In this document: positions 38,428-50,800 of the stretch, piece by piece
How positions within the stretch are numbered: the first letter of the stretch is position 1
Layout: each line of letters begins with the position of its first letter
NCBI GenBank assembly: GCA_035041965.1
Contig: JAPYMA010000169.1
Location: 62,001 to 126,000 of the forward strand
Length of the DNA stretch: 64,000 nt
Direction of reading: 5' to 3'
Origin: Anisakis pegreffii
Taxonomy: Eukaryota > Nematoda > Chromadorea > Rhabditida > Anisakidae
Translations under genes and position numbers: made by a program
The notes under the pieces: model-generated
The model's database searches: none
What the model was told of the DNA's origin: nothing
The model's input: only the letters and a program-made list of their open reading frames with translations

Positions 38428-39535
38428 CGTATAAAATGCAATGCTAGTCTTCGATTATTGAACTTCTGTTTCTCTTGACAAGACATTTTGTATGCATATT
38501 TTACTGAACAGATAATGCATTATGCGAACCACTTTTGGGGTTTCCTATTTGAGCTCGACACTGTGCAACCATTCATCGTACTGTTGCAACCAACCGCGAC
38601 ACTCTTGTAATCACCATCGATACACTTACAAACAACCCCGATACTCGTCTCATTATCATCGCCACCCTCGCAACCGACCCCAGCGCTATATATCCCAAAC
38701 AATTTGACCGGTATATTCAAATTTCTAATATTCCATACGATAAGGAGATCTTCGAACCTTCGATGTTTTCACTTTTCGAATGTGCAGAATCAGCACGAAG
38801 CACCTGTGATTAAAGAGAAGCACACGAGCCATAGTTACAGGGGCTTCTGGTTTCAAGTTTCAAGCAGCGCATTCAACGATTGCATTCGTTTAGGTATTTA
38901 TTTAGTCATGACTGAATAACTGCTTGCACTAACTCGCTCACTGATGAATATTGTGGTTTTTCACCGTATTGAGAAGGGCTGACGAATGGTTTGAAAAAAA
39001 AAAGACTTATTGTTAATGATTGTTTATTACAAACAAAACATTCGAAAATGCAAAGGAACGGTATGATTATAAAATGAAACATAACACAAAGATAACAAAT
39101 TAGACTAGATTAAATCAAATTCATGCGGTTCTAATTCACAATCAGTAACTGAGAGTGTATGAAAATGATTCTTTAGCAGCAGAATTTCTTGGGCGATTGA
39201 ATAATAATTTTTGGATGGAGAATATGGAGTTTTAGTCGATGTGACATAGCAGGAAAAGCAAGGAAGCCTTAGGAAAACCTTCGTTAGTAATAATCAGTGG
39301 AATGCCGGGTCGCATTTAGTCCTCTACACGTGTTCCCTGCAGGCATCATGGAAATAAGTTCTACGTCTTATGTTTAGTGTTGAAAGTTTATGTTAAAGAA
39401 AAAGAATCTTTTGGGTTCTATGTTGTTCCATGTGATATCTTCATTGCTTGTAACGTTGGAGTAAGAGAACTTTACATTTAGGTAAAGAATGCATGAATAT
39501 ATCATATCAACTCAGTGGAAAATGGGACTTCGATT
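38428..39535. other. No gene recognised
   Basis: Upstream flank of the unknown membrane protein gene. Short + strand frames around 38520-38920 are His/Ser/Tyr-rich with repeated YxxxCNH-like words but lack splice or family evidence. Nothing else is supported. Confidence 0.4.
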
Positions 39536-39655
39536 TTCACCATTCCTGAGCTGACAATTTTCACCATTTTCACCATTCGATTTTTATGAATGGGTTATTT
39601 TTTGTGTTATATAGAGAGAATATAAATGATTAATTGTCAGCTCAGGAATGGTGAA
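39536..39655. repeat. Inverted repeat, 24-bp perfect arms
   Basis: Arms 39536-39559 and 39632-39655 are perfect reverse complements (core CACCATTCCTGAGCTGACAA) separated by 72 bp that contain a short TTTTCACCAT direct repeat. It lies just beyond the last exon of the carboxypeptidase gene region and could be a small MITE or a transcript hairpin. Confidence 0.7.
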
Positions 39656-39776
39656 TTTTAACCTGCAATGAATTATTTAGTTAAGGTTCACGATGTTTAT
39701 CTTGTCAAAAAAAATCAATCGAAATTATCAATTGTTCCTTGAAGTGGCTGAATTCATGTACTGGATTTGTGCAATG

Positions 39777-39880
39777 TTATTGTTTGAAGATTGAAGTCGC
39801 AAGCAGAATGATGATAAGAGGCATCGATACGGTAAGTGCTGCTGAAGTGCTTGAGGCTTTGGGTGTTGCTGTGGGTGTTG
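39777..39880 (-). CDS. Terminal exon coding a GPI-signal-like hydrophobic tail
   Basis: After an ATTTTTAG acceptor at 39881, one frame reads TPTATPKASSTSAALTVSMP followed by LIIILLATSIFKQ and TAA (39777-39779): a Ser/Thr/Ala-rich spacer and a terminal hydrophobic stretch, as in GPI-attachment signals or a short membrane anchor. A possible preceding exon, about 39958-40023 after CCTCAG and before a strong GTAAGT donor, reads FVFDSQLVILIMLPFCEICGK in matching phase. This may be the C-terminus of the carboxypeptidase protein, but the last certain carboxypeptidase exon (ending 40925) is in a different phase, so an exon is missing or this is the end of a separate small gene. In the phase-0 frame the exon would read Gln/Pro-rich instead. 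Confidence 0.4.
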
Positions 39881-40924
39881 CTAAAAATAATCATTTCAGT
39901 AACCACTGGCACTAAAACTAATTTGGCAATGAGTGAAAATTGCTCTGCTAATACTTACATTTGCCACAAATCTCACAGAATGGTAACATGATTAATATAA
40001 CCAATTGAGAATCAAATACAAATTTGCCTGAGGATTTCGAGAACGAATTTCACTTCCATTCCTAAAGCTACAGCTTAGTTTCCCAAATTACACCCGAGAT
40101 TGCTCTGTTTTTGTTACAATGAGCAATGGATGGTTGAACAAAAGGCTTGCGATCAATGATAACATTTATTCAATTGTTCCATTTGTGTGGTTGTTTTTGA
40201 ATTGAAGGCATATGATCTTTTCATACTCCATTCACTTGTATCCATTCACTTGCTCCACTGGTGGTACACTCTGCCGGTAAGTGTCACTTACCAGTTATGA
40301 TGCATTTGTATAATTCACATTAACGGCTAAATGAAATACAGAAACGAATAGAGTTCACGCGAAGAGATCAAGTACAAAAACATCATATGTCTTAAGAGCG
40401 AAAGACTTATAGTCTCAGTTCCTTACCGCTCGATTTGAAGGATCACAGTGCTCTGACTGTATAAAGTTTCAGAAACTGAAGCAATCATCGATCGCAAGTT
40501 GCTTTCAGATTATTATGAAAGTGGAAACCTGGCGTTGAGGTTGGTGAAGCTTGAGATGTTTCCTTTGTTGGCGGCTAAAGATTATAAATATTTACTTGAT
40601 TTTATTAACTGCCAAAATGCATTCACATCTCAAACGATGTGTTCGCGTTGTGTTTATATAACGTTAACAATCATATATAAGCTGGTCTAACCACTGACAA
40701 GTTCATATTCTATGACCTCCTTCAAGAACCTTGATCCTCATGAAAATAAAAAAAGTATCCAAACTTAATTTTTCATCCACTTAGTCGTGCCATCACTATC
40801 ATACTTTGTGTCCTTACAATACGCCAATAACGGTGTACTCCAATTTGAGCACAGTGGTGGTTGTTTGAAAGCAATTACTATCACATGAGGTTGAACAGTT
40901 TCAACATTTGAAATGTAAACTGAC

Positions 40925-43900
40925 CTGATATTCAGGCAACAGCGGTTCTCGTGTTAGACTGAATGTTGTCATCTTGCTGTAATTACCGGTGTTTTGAATG
41001 AAATTCGTGAACATTTGCAGCGCTGGACCAGGGCGATCAGTAGGCACATAATGACCAGCACCCTACAAGCGATTTATACGTTGGCAGTACTCTTTTCAAT
41101 AAACTTCAGTAGTGATCAATTACGCGTTTTAATATGAAATTTCCACAGCGATGTGAGTATAGAATTTTCATTGTGTGCATCGTGTAAATGAACTTCATTT
41201 TTTATGTTTCGCACCAGCTCTTCACAAATTCCAACTGAAGTTTTTGCGTCAGTATAAATAAGTAATTGATAGTGCCCAGCAGTGGCCCTTCAGTGAAGCC
41301 TTATTCTAGAATTGTTTTTCGCACAATTAACGAACATCAGTTTAGTTTCTCAGTTGGGAAACATGAATTGGAAGGTGTCAACCCTAGTAGGTGTACTTTA
41401 CTAACGAATCGTGGGCATGCTGTGCAGTGAGTTGCTTGATTACAGCTTACTGAAGTACTTAAGTTGAACTCATAACGTATCTAGTCAAATGAATACAGCA
41501 CCTAATGAAGTGCACCTTATAATGAATGTGTGCCATAAATTACGGTTACGTAGCACTTGGCACCGTTGCAAAGTTCATAGTCACATAATTTTTGTTAGAA
41601 ATTTGAAAATTTTCACCTTGAAATTATGTGAAAATGCGGTCAGTTCATGAGAAACGAAGGTCGTTTTCGTAATCTGTGCGAAAAACACCTCTAGTGTACT
41701 ATGGAATTCTTTCCAATAATTTGCGCAAAAATAACGACCTAAGAACTGACATTCTTGTTTCCTATTTTTTGAAAAAACTTTAATTTTTGTGGAATTGTGT
41801 TATTTATTGACAAGTTACAGTGTATCACAATTTCATTCAAGCAGCTGAAAAATCGATTTTGGATTCTTTTGTGAAGCAAAAGAAGTCAAATGAAGATCAT
41901 TTTATCCACTGTACTGAAGAAGACAACTTATTGTTATAGAAACCGTCCGAACGTGGAGAACGTCATGACAGAAGTTCAATTTTTGTCAGCAGCATACTAT
42001 CATGAATGATCCGATCAACTTTTCAACTACTGAATATTTAAAAAAAACTTCTAATCAATGTCAAAAATTGATCGCACCTTCACCGTCAAAATATCGATGT
42101 CCAACGAACCACCCGAGAAGGATTGCTGGAATCCAACGATAACGGGTCGAAGCTTTGGTGTGAGTTGATAATACCATGGAGTCCTTGAGGTCGATTTCTA
42201 AAGTGTTATCAGATGTGTCAATAATTTTCTTAATGAAACATATTGACTGGATCATTTAACAACGCAAATTTCCACACCTTACTGTTGGTAGTCGATCTCA
42301 GTATTTATCTCACCTCAATATTGGTCGATGTCTGATCTCACCTTAATGATCTCAATATTTTTTTTTCAGATGAATAAGCGCTGTGAAATTCTGGTGTGGT
42401 AGAAACAAACTCGCTATCAGGCTATCTCTTATCCACTGCATTGACGAAGACAACTTAAAAAATCGCCCGAGCTTGAAAGACTTCAAGATGGAAGTTCAAT
42501 TTTTGTCAGTAGCATATCATCACGAATGATTCTAGCAACTTTTCAACAAATAATTTTTGATATAATATTGTGACTTATTTTGGTGAACAAACTTCTTTAT
42601 ACGTGTTCCCACTTGGGTATCACACAATTAGATGATGCAAATTTTCCTTGTACTAAAGTATAATGTTTCACAGTTGCTCTATGACATGAAACTACGAATC
42701 TTCAAAGTATTAGCGGATATATCCGACACTTTGTCCTGGAATTGTCTTCTCAGTTTATTCTCCGAAGTGGAGAGAGAATTCAATTGTGATCGTTCTATAT
42801 TTCAGATTTTAAAAAGAATATGCATAGTTCTGAATGATGTAATGTAAAACATTTGAGTAATGCTCTAATGAATTCATAGAGCAATTAGTATTACCATGTT
42901 ATGAGCCTTAGTGAATGCATCAAAGAACCATTGCGCTTCAAGAATACTGCACACAGTATCAACATCACCATTATAGATAAGCACTCTCAGTTTATAGCCA
43001 CTCTTCAAAATGCTATTGAACACCGATGTTGTGTCATTATATTCCACAGTATAGCCATCAGCAACCAAATCACTAAATATTTTAGTTCAATTATTTTAAA
43101 ACTGCACTCCATTCAAATTCATTCATGGGGAACCTTTTCGATTTTAAAGAGTGCAGAACTTGACTGCCACCTCAATGAAATTAGTTACATCGGAGAGTCG
43201 AAAACTTCAAATACACATCGAAGAATAATTCACTTCATCCATATAATTCACAATAATTCATATTATCAATCCTCATTCAGGATTTGCTACATTATCTAAT
43301 TGTAAGGGTGGGAAAGCAATTCATTCGCTACTGTTCGATTTGTACAATACTTAAAACTCTCATCGTATTGAACTGCTGTTTTAAGGGTCATAAAGTACAA
43401 AAATAATATCAAGATAGAAAGAACGTTGCAGGAATTAGGAAACCCAAATTAGCACGTTTCCTGAGAAGTGTTTCATTCTGATAGCATCACAAGTGAACCG
43501 TTGGCTATTTTTTAAAAGAATAAAATACCCAAGTTGAGGAAAATCTGGTGAAATTGCAAGGAGTGTGTTGATGAGGTTGATAAATGCTGAAATGAATTAC
43601 AAAGAAATGGACGAGCAGCTACCTGCATTTCTCATATGGAGGTACGTAAGTAGGAATATGAATTGCATCCCGAACGTGCTCTTGGTTCAAATATTTTACA
43701 ATTGCTTTCTTCATGTAGCACTGGAAACCACCAGTAGCATCCGTGGAGATCAGATCCAGACGTTGCTGAAAAAGCAGACCGACCACTAATGGTTGCTAGG
43801 GAGGCAAGGTTGCTATCACTGAAGTTGTTCTTGGCGAACTAAATCTCTTCTTAGATCTATTTTTAACAGTTCTCATTTTCACGAAGGGTTTAAGAAAGTG

Positions 43901-46900
43901 TATCAGGCGACTGTGTTCACCTATTCGAATCTGTGTATCGTTTTTAAGGGACGAATGCATTCATTGCGGGATAGAAGATCTCTTTCAGTAAGGAAAATTG
44001 ATATTATTTTGAACGACTGAAAGAAGGGAACCGTCAGAAAATGCAAACTTATGTGAACTTTTTAACATTTTTCCTAACAATAAGTTTTTATTGTGAAGAC
44101 TTTGTTTAGTGTTCATGTGCAGCGAGTAACAGCATGATGAATGGCTGATTTGCAAACAGTTGCGGTATTAAAGAAATTATCGGCTGACCAAAACATCAGC
44201 GTAAACTGAATGAATATTGCCAGAAAGATTTTTAAGCTGATCCAGAATGCTTTGTGGTGTGTGAAGATCACTATAATCAGCTACGTATTGATTGTTGTCA
44301 TTAAGATTGTGATAGCAATCTTGATAAAGATTATACGCATCATTCCTGAAAATTAGTTCGTCATAAGATAAATAATATAGACATCATCATTATTTTCGAA
44401 ATACGAGCAACAGCTATAGAATTAATTCAACGACAGAATCGGGCTGGCTTGAAGTCTCATCTTTGATTCTCTTTGTAATCGGTGAATGTGTTTTGACGTC
44501 AAAAATTTGCAAGTGAGATCCAAAAATTCTCGAAGTCCAGCTGTGATGAACGGTGGGAGAAGGTCGATTGATAGCGCTTTCGATTAGTGCGGAACAAATT
44601 GTCATCACAAATGAATGGTAATCTTACAGAGTGAACCAAACTCGTTTATACGCGAATTCATAGACCAGTTTGCTGCATTTCCTCACTTTGGGGTCTGTTG
44701 AATTGAGCGTAACCACATCACCTTGACGATCAAATTTGATATATTTTTCGTATTCACATTCAGTTGTCGGATTGCCATCTGCACTCGCACAACAATCGCT
44801 AACAAATCCTTTCCATTCACTAAAAAGGAATCAATAAGTTGATTGCAGCTACCATTGAATTGCAAGACCGCTAACGAAATTTCCATTCAGTTTAGCATGT
44901 TACTGATCAATCTTTCAAGCTAAAGCATTCAACATCCGAAACGGTGTAATATAACACATTTTATTTTCCGTTTGCCAGGAGACTGCAACAAACGTTTTTT
45001 TTAAATGAGGAATTCTTATTCGGAGGAAACATGAAGCAAGTTGGATCATGTCGACTCGAGTGGCTTTAGTTTATCTGTTCGTCGAGTACTTGTATCGTGA
45101 ATGTTTCTCAAAATGACAGACATTTGAACAACTCACTCGTCTCCGATAACGCCATGATAATATAAGAAGTCGGGGTTCGAACGAACCTGAAATTTTGAAT
45201 TGAAATTCATGCACGTAAAATCAGATCTATGATTATATTGAACAGTTGTATGACAATATCAAACCCATGCAGTTCCCATACATTGTTTCATGAACAAATC
45301 AAAATTGTGTACGAAACAAATGTTTAAACAATCTCACCGATTGTATGGAACTAAAAGCTCCGTTACCAATTGCAATACCTTTCAAGTTGATTTTCAATCG
45401 TTTCTGAAAAATGCAAACAACATTTGCATCTGAATAATCAGACACATATTATTATAGGGTTTTTATCATTAGTGCTGACATTACCGTGGAATGAACGAAC
45501 TGTCTCAGTCGAATCCGTTATCCTCGTAGTTTATTCGCTCATTAAGAATGAATATAAAGATCGCCAAAGGCAATAAAATATTAGGTTATTGTTAAGGTAG
45601 GAACCTGCTGAATTCGTTTAATGAGAAGATCGGTGAGGGTTGGTATGTAAATACCAGCATACGATTCACCAGCTATATAGAATTCATTAGCCCGGAATTC
45701 TTCGTAAATCTTGAAGAAATGTTCAAGAGCCGCAGCACTTTCTTGGGCAGTCTGCAATAATTCAGGTGTGTTTTTGAAGTGAAAGTTTATCAGGATAATT
45801 TCAGCAAATCATCTTCCAACTAATTAGACAAATGAAGATGGGAATATTGATCACTAGTTTCATTCCGAATGAACTGTTACAACTGAATTAGACGAGGATC
45901 AACAGAGGCATGTACATGGAATGGAACTAATCTGTAAACATTGCTCATGCGATACAGCTAAATCAATCTTATTAGTCGGATAATGTCTTAAATTAAACTA
46001 CATTCCAATTTGTGCACTTCACATTGAGTATTCTTTTGCAGCCCTAAATTGAACATTCAAAAGGAACAGCGTCAGCGTCGAATGTTCCAGTTGTCAAACA
46101 CAGCCCTCACCGTTGTATCCACTATTTTTGCAGCATTTGTCCTAACATCTCATTTGTTCGGGAATTTTGTAAAACCTTTCGAAAGTTTCGTTGAAATCGG
46201 AGTGTAGCGAAATGTCACTTGCACCATCCTTGTTAGCGTAATAATTTCAGCAAATCATCTTCCAACTAATTAGACAAAGACGCCTATCACGTGCGAGACA
46301 CAAATACTATCAATCCGCTCTTTTTAGGTTTAGCGTAATGGTGATTGATGCCCGCGAGATCGAGTTTGATTCCTAGCTTTTTGGACAGCTCAATCCCAAA
46401 TGAAAGAGTTGTGAAGTTATTGCTTATGTTGTCCTCGGTAGTATAGTGGTGAGTATCCGCGCCTGTCACGTGCGAGACCCGGGTTCGATTCCCGGCCGGG
46501 GAGTTCTTTTAGTATCAGCTGTTGTCCACTGATTCATGTCTGATGTTTTAGCACATCCAACATATTCACCACTAACTGCAGCTATTTAAAGGTTGCTGTA
46601 ATTCGCTGTGATAATTCATGTTTCCTTACCATCGTGTTCACCTCATAAAAACTATTAATCCGCACTTAAACTCGAATGTGGTGCATGTGTTTCGGGCCCT
46701 TTAAATGCTACAAAACGATAGATAAACATTGAATTAATCATGATCACGAAATAAAAGTGGAAGTCAACATCTACCTGTGTGTCATTCCAAGTGGTATCTT
46801 TGTTCACAGACTTGTCTTGATATGAGAAGCCAACAGATCTCGGTGTTTCCAAAAAGAGTATATTTGCTGCCTGAATGAAGAAAGCGGCCAATAACATAGT

Positions 46901-47873
46901 GTGTTGATAGTTTCGTGGTGAGTCTATTTAACAGAAGGAGTGGAGATATATTGATAAGGAGCGCCATTTAGTCAAGAAAGTGAGGTGGTTGGTTCATGTT
47001 CAGTACTTTTGGGAAAAAACAGTTGCTGTGTACATGCAATACTGTTATCAGAAATGAATGCACACTTACTCAGTGGTCAACAGAAAGGATTGCAATCTAG
47101 TCCGTCTGAAAATATTACCTTATTCCATGAATAGACATTCTCATAGAGTGTCCTTCCGTCTGGGTTGGGTCTGAACGGGCCCAATTCGGTCATAAGTCCA
47201 CCCAATGAACTGCATCCCGGTCCACCATTCAACCACAGAACAACTGGGCTTGTTTTGGGATTATTTTTCGCTTCGACAAACCTAAAAAGTTCCTTCGAAT
47301 CTTAGGCTCGTGAAATAAGAGTTCTGTCCTCGGTACGTATTGATATTTATGGAAAATGAATCAGCTAAAACTCCAAGTTATTCGACACAATGAGTCAACC
47401 GAAGTTTTCAGAAATTGCTTCCCTGCATAAGCCTCTTCTCGAGGTAACGGAACAAGTCATGAATGTGACCTGCAGATCAATTTTCACCGCAGGCAATGAA
47501 GTGAATTATAGTCTGGAATAATCAGCGATTGGACGAATGTTTACCGTTGAAAAGTTTACCGCCGAAGAAAATGGTAATCAAACTAACGAAATAAATAACA
47601 TTCTTTGGACTTAGGAAACACTTTATTGAATTCATTCGAATATTCAACAAGATTATAACTGAAATATATTAAGCTAAAGAGTGTACAGTGATTCGTCATC
47701 CATTTCAAAAAAACTTGGTCATAAGCGAGAACTAAGTATGCTTGCAATGAATTACCAGTAATGAAGATAATTTCCCGCTGTTGATGAATTCAGATATCCT
47801 GAATACTGATTGAAATTTATCGCGAACGTAGCGCCGGGTAACTCGTAAATTTTATCAGCCATCTTCTGATCGA
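40925..47873 (-). CDS. S10 carboxypeptidase domain 4 (complete)
   Basis: Exons 47756-47873, 47119-47281, 46775-46870, 45605-45751, 45338-45403, 45137-45186, 44628-44819, 44207-44345, 43623-43765, 42895-43072, 42078-42197, 40925-41062. It begins [20 protein letters not shown] and [18 protein letters not shown]. Motifs: [32 protein letters not shown], Ser in [41 protein letters not shown], Asp in [12 protein letters not shown], His in [17 protein letters not shown]. The triad is complete, but the segment after Asp reads [13 protein letters not shown] where the other domains have CNF-type sequence, so the conserved Asn is Ser. Its intron pattern differs: the 122-nt exon is split in two, and the intron after the Asp exon has moved downstream. 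A tRNA-Asp gene lies in the 46775/45751 intron. It ends LLPEYQ; a Gln/Cys-containing open frame at about 40765-40875 (KQPPLCSNWSTPLLAYCKD) might be tail sequence but fits no clear acceptor. Confidence 0.9.
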
Positions 47874-50800
47874 CTGAAATCACAATCATTAAAACGTTGT
47901 TATTTTAATCATGAAATCATTTTTTTATCCCTATCGACTAATAATCAACCACCTCATTTACTTTTCAATTCCATGGAACTATTACCTTTATCAGGCTTTG
48001 GAACGTATTCAGTTAACAGTGGTTTAGGTGTGGTATTACATGTAATCTGAGTACTGTATGGTTTGTCTTGAATGAAGTTCGCAATCATTTGCAACGTTGG
48101 AGCCGGTCGATCGGTTGGTACAAAGTGACTGCCACCCTTTAAATGAACAAATTGATTTAGCAAATGGATGAGATATCACGAAGAAGCGATGATGCGTCGA
48201 TTGGTGAAGATTGCAGAAGGGAATAATTTGACTATACACAAAACAGAGACTGACTTCGCTATGCAACACTTCAACAGTAAAATGTATTTAAATGTTTGTA
48301 TTAGAAACACATAAAACCCTCAGTTGCTGTGGAATATTTCGGGCATCGAGGCAATACAATAGTAGACCGAATAACAGAAGTTCAAGTAAAACAAAGTTTA
48401 TCCTGAATGGGTTGAGAATTTTTGGCCGCATCCTAGATGAAGAATCTTTAAGAGGAGCAAGGAGGTATGAGTGAGTCCAAAATGTTACCCTGGAAACAAT
48501 TACCGAGATTTGACAAGAAGTTTAAACTTTTCATGGCTTTCCGCATTCCAAATTTACGCGGCCACCTACACGACGGTATATGAGCCGTCCCGAAAGAACA
48601 CGGAAAGTTTGGACCATTTCTTCGAAAGCGATCGATTGGTATTGATTAAGTAATTTAATTAATGATTTTCGCAAAAATGCTGATGTTCCAAGAAATATCC
48701 AGCAACGAAACGGAAGCCACATCGATTTGAAAAAATTACCTTGATTGTAAGTAAATCGATACGAACGCTTGGATGTGTAAAATGTTTCACATAACCAGCA
48801 ATACGTGGCAAATATCCACCAGGATGCGTATAATTCCACGCATCACGCTCCGAGCCCTTCATTTTATTCTTTTGTGCTAATTTCTCTATGAACCATTCAT
48901 CTGCAACGATTTGACTTCGTAGTGTATTGAGGGCTTCGAAAACACTGTAGTTTTAGCTTCACCCTTTTCTTAACGTGAATCCATACCATTTGAAGAAAAT
49001 AAACTCAGGACGACACCACGGTGTCTACCAATATTTAATGGAAATTATCCGATTATCATTCGTTGAGAATTATTAATGTGATGTTCCATAAGTTTTGTAT
49101 CCTATAGAGCAGCATCAGAAATGTTGAAAGTTCTTGAAATGAAGGCAATGAAAAGTGATTCATTTGAGCAAAAATGTTCACCGCCCAGGAAATTGCAAGC
49201 TGAATCAGCATCTCCGTTGTAAATGAGAATCTTCAATAGATATTTGGAATTGATAATACTTTGGAAAACAGGAGTGGTATCATTGTGTTCTTGTTTATAA
49301 TCCTCATTCATTTGGTAGCTGTAAACATACGAACGAGTAACAAATAAATGAATGAACAGAGATTAATGAATTAACCTAGACATCCTATAAACTCTTATAA
49401 AAACTGTATTATATCGATATATAAGTTCTTCCATCGTTGTCCTCCAGAGATGTTTTATCGGCGATTCAATCGAAATATTGTTTAGAGAACGACAATAATG
49501 ATTTTGAGTCAGAATTTTGCAAATCAATCCATTAGAACTAACTTGCAATCTGTCCATCTTGGAAGACCGCTTTGAACATGAATGGCTTGTTGAACACTTT
49601 TGGTGTTCAGATATGTTTCTGTAGCATGATCCATGTAGCATGGGAATGTGCCCAATGGATCTGTTGACATATAATTGATGCGATTCTGCAATTCATTTAT
49701 CACTTAATGTTGCATATCAATGATTCTCTGATGAAACCGATCGTATATTGAATTCAAATGATCATAAAAATGAACGAAACAGACGAAGTATGAACAATTT
49801 ACACTCCTATACAACAAAAGTTCTTCCCTGATAGAAATGGACACTAAATCTGATGCAAAAACTATTGTAGCCTCCAGGCAAGAAACAAAGCAAAAACTAA
49901 TGCTATTGTTATTTCATTCGTGTGATACAAGCTCATCTCCAGTCGCAACAAAGCTATTTTATTTGGTGAACAGTTATTGCGTGTGAAAGCGACCTTGTGC
50001 TCGATATCGAAACAGTTATCGAGACTCGAATTCATCTAACAAATAAAATTTATTCGGTCTGAGTTCAGTTGGTTTGAATGAATCTAAAAGATTCAAACTG
50101 ACCTAAGTAAAATACAACTTACGATTTGATTGATGAATGGTGATTCATTGGTGAGAGTTAATCCAGCCAAATGTCCTGCATTCCTCTTATGACGACGTGC
50201 CGTTTGTGATTTCGCTGCTTTAGCATAACAATCTTGATAAGTATTGTACACATCGTTACTGCAATAAATCAAGCTATTTATGCAATGTGATTTGACATGA
50301 CATCTTCATCTGCACACTCTAATTGCATTATGAATGAAATTAGCAGCAAATCATACTTTTGAACAATATGATAACATCAGGTTTAGCAGAAAGTTCTTAC
50401 AATTAGACAGTTAGACGCAAATTTTCAAAGTTTCTTAACTCGGTTCAGAACATTTTTATTTTCAAAATGAAAACCGTTCGCCTCCACACAACATTGCTAA
50501 CGTGAAGTCAGGGTTTTTATCCCTGAGGGCATAGAAAACGAGGTCCGTGGAATCAAAAAATCGACAACCGTCAGCTTTTAGTGCCGTCTCATTTGGGATG
50601 TTCTTCCCAAGCAGGAAAAGTTCCAGGTTTTTGAAAATATGATAATCTGTTGGGGAGAGATTCGGAGAGTAAGGCGGGTGAGGTGGAATCTCAAAACCTA
50701 ATTCGTGAATTTTTCTACGTCGTCCTTGCAACGTGTGGTCTGGCGTTATCCTGCAAAGGGATCGTGCCACTTTTGTTCATCAGTGCTGGCCTTATTCTCA

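Noticed and set aside
38520..38920. + strand His/Tyr/Ser-rich frames
   Set aside because: Short, overlapping in several frames, no splice or family evidence.
40765..40905. - strand frame IAFKQPPLCSNWSTPLLAYC as a terminal exon of the carboxypeptidase gene
   Set aside because: Looks coding but has no consensus acceptor in phase with the exon ending at 40925; kept only as a remark.
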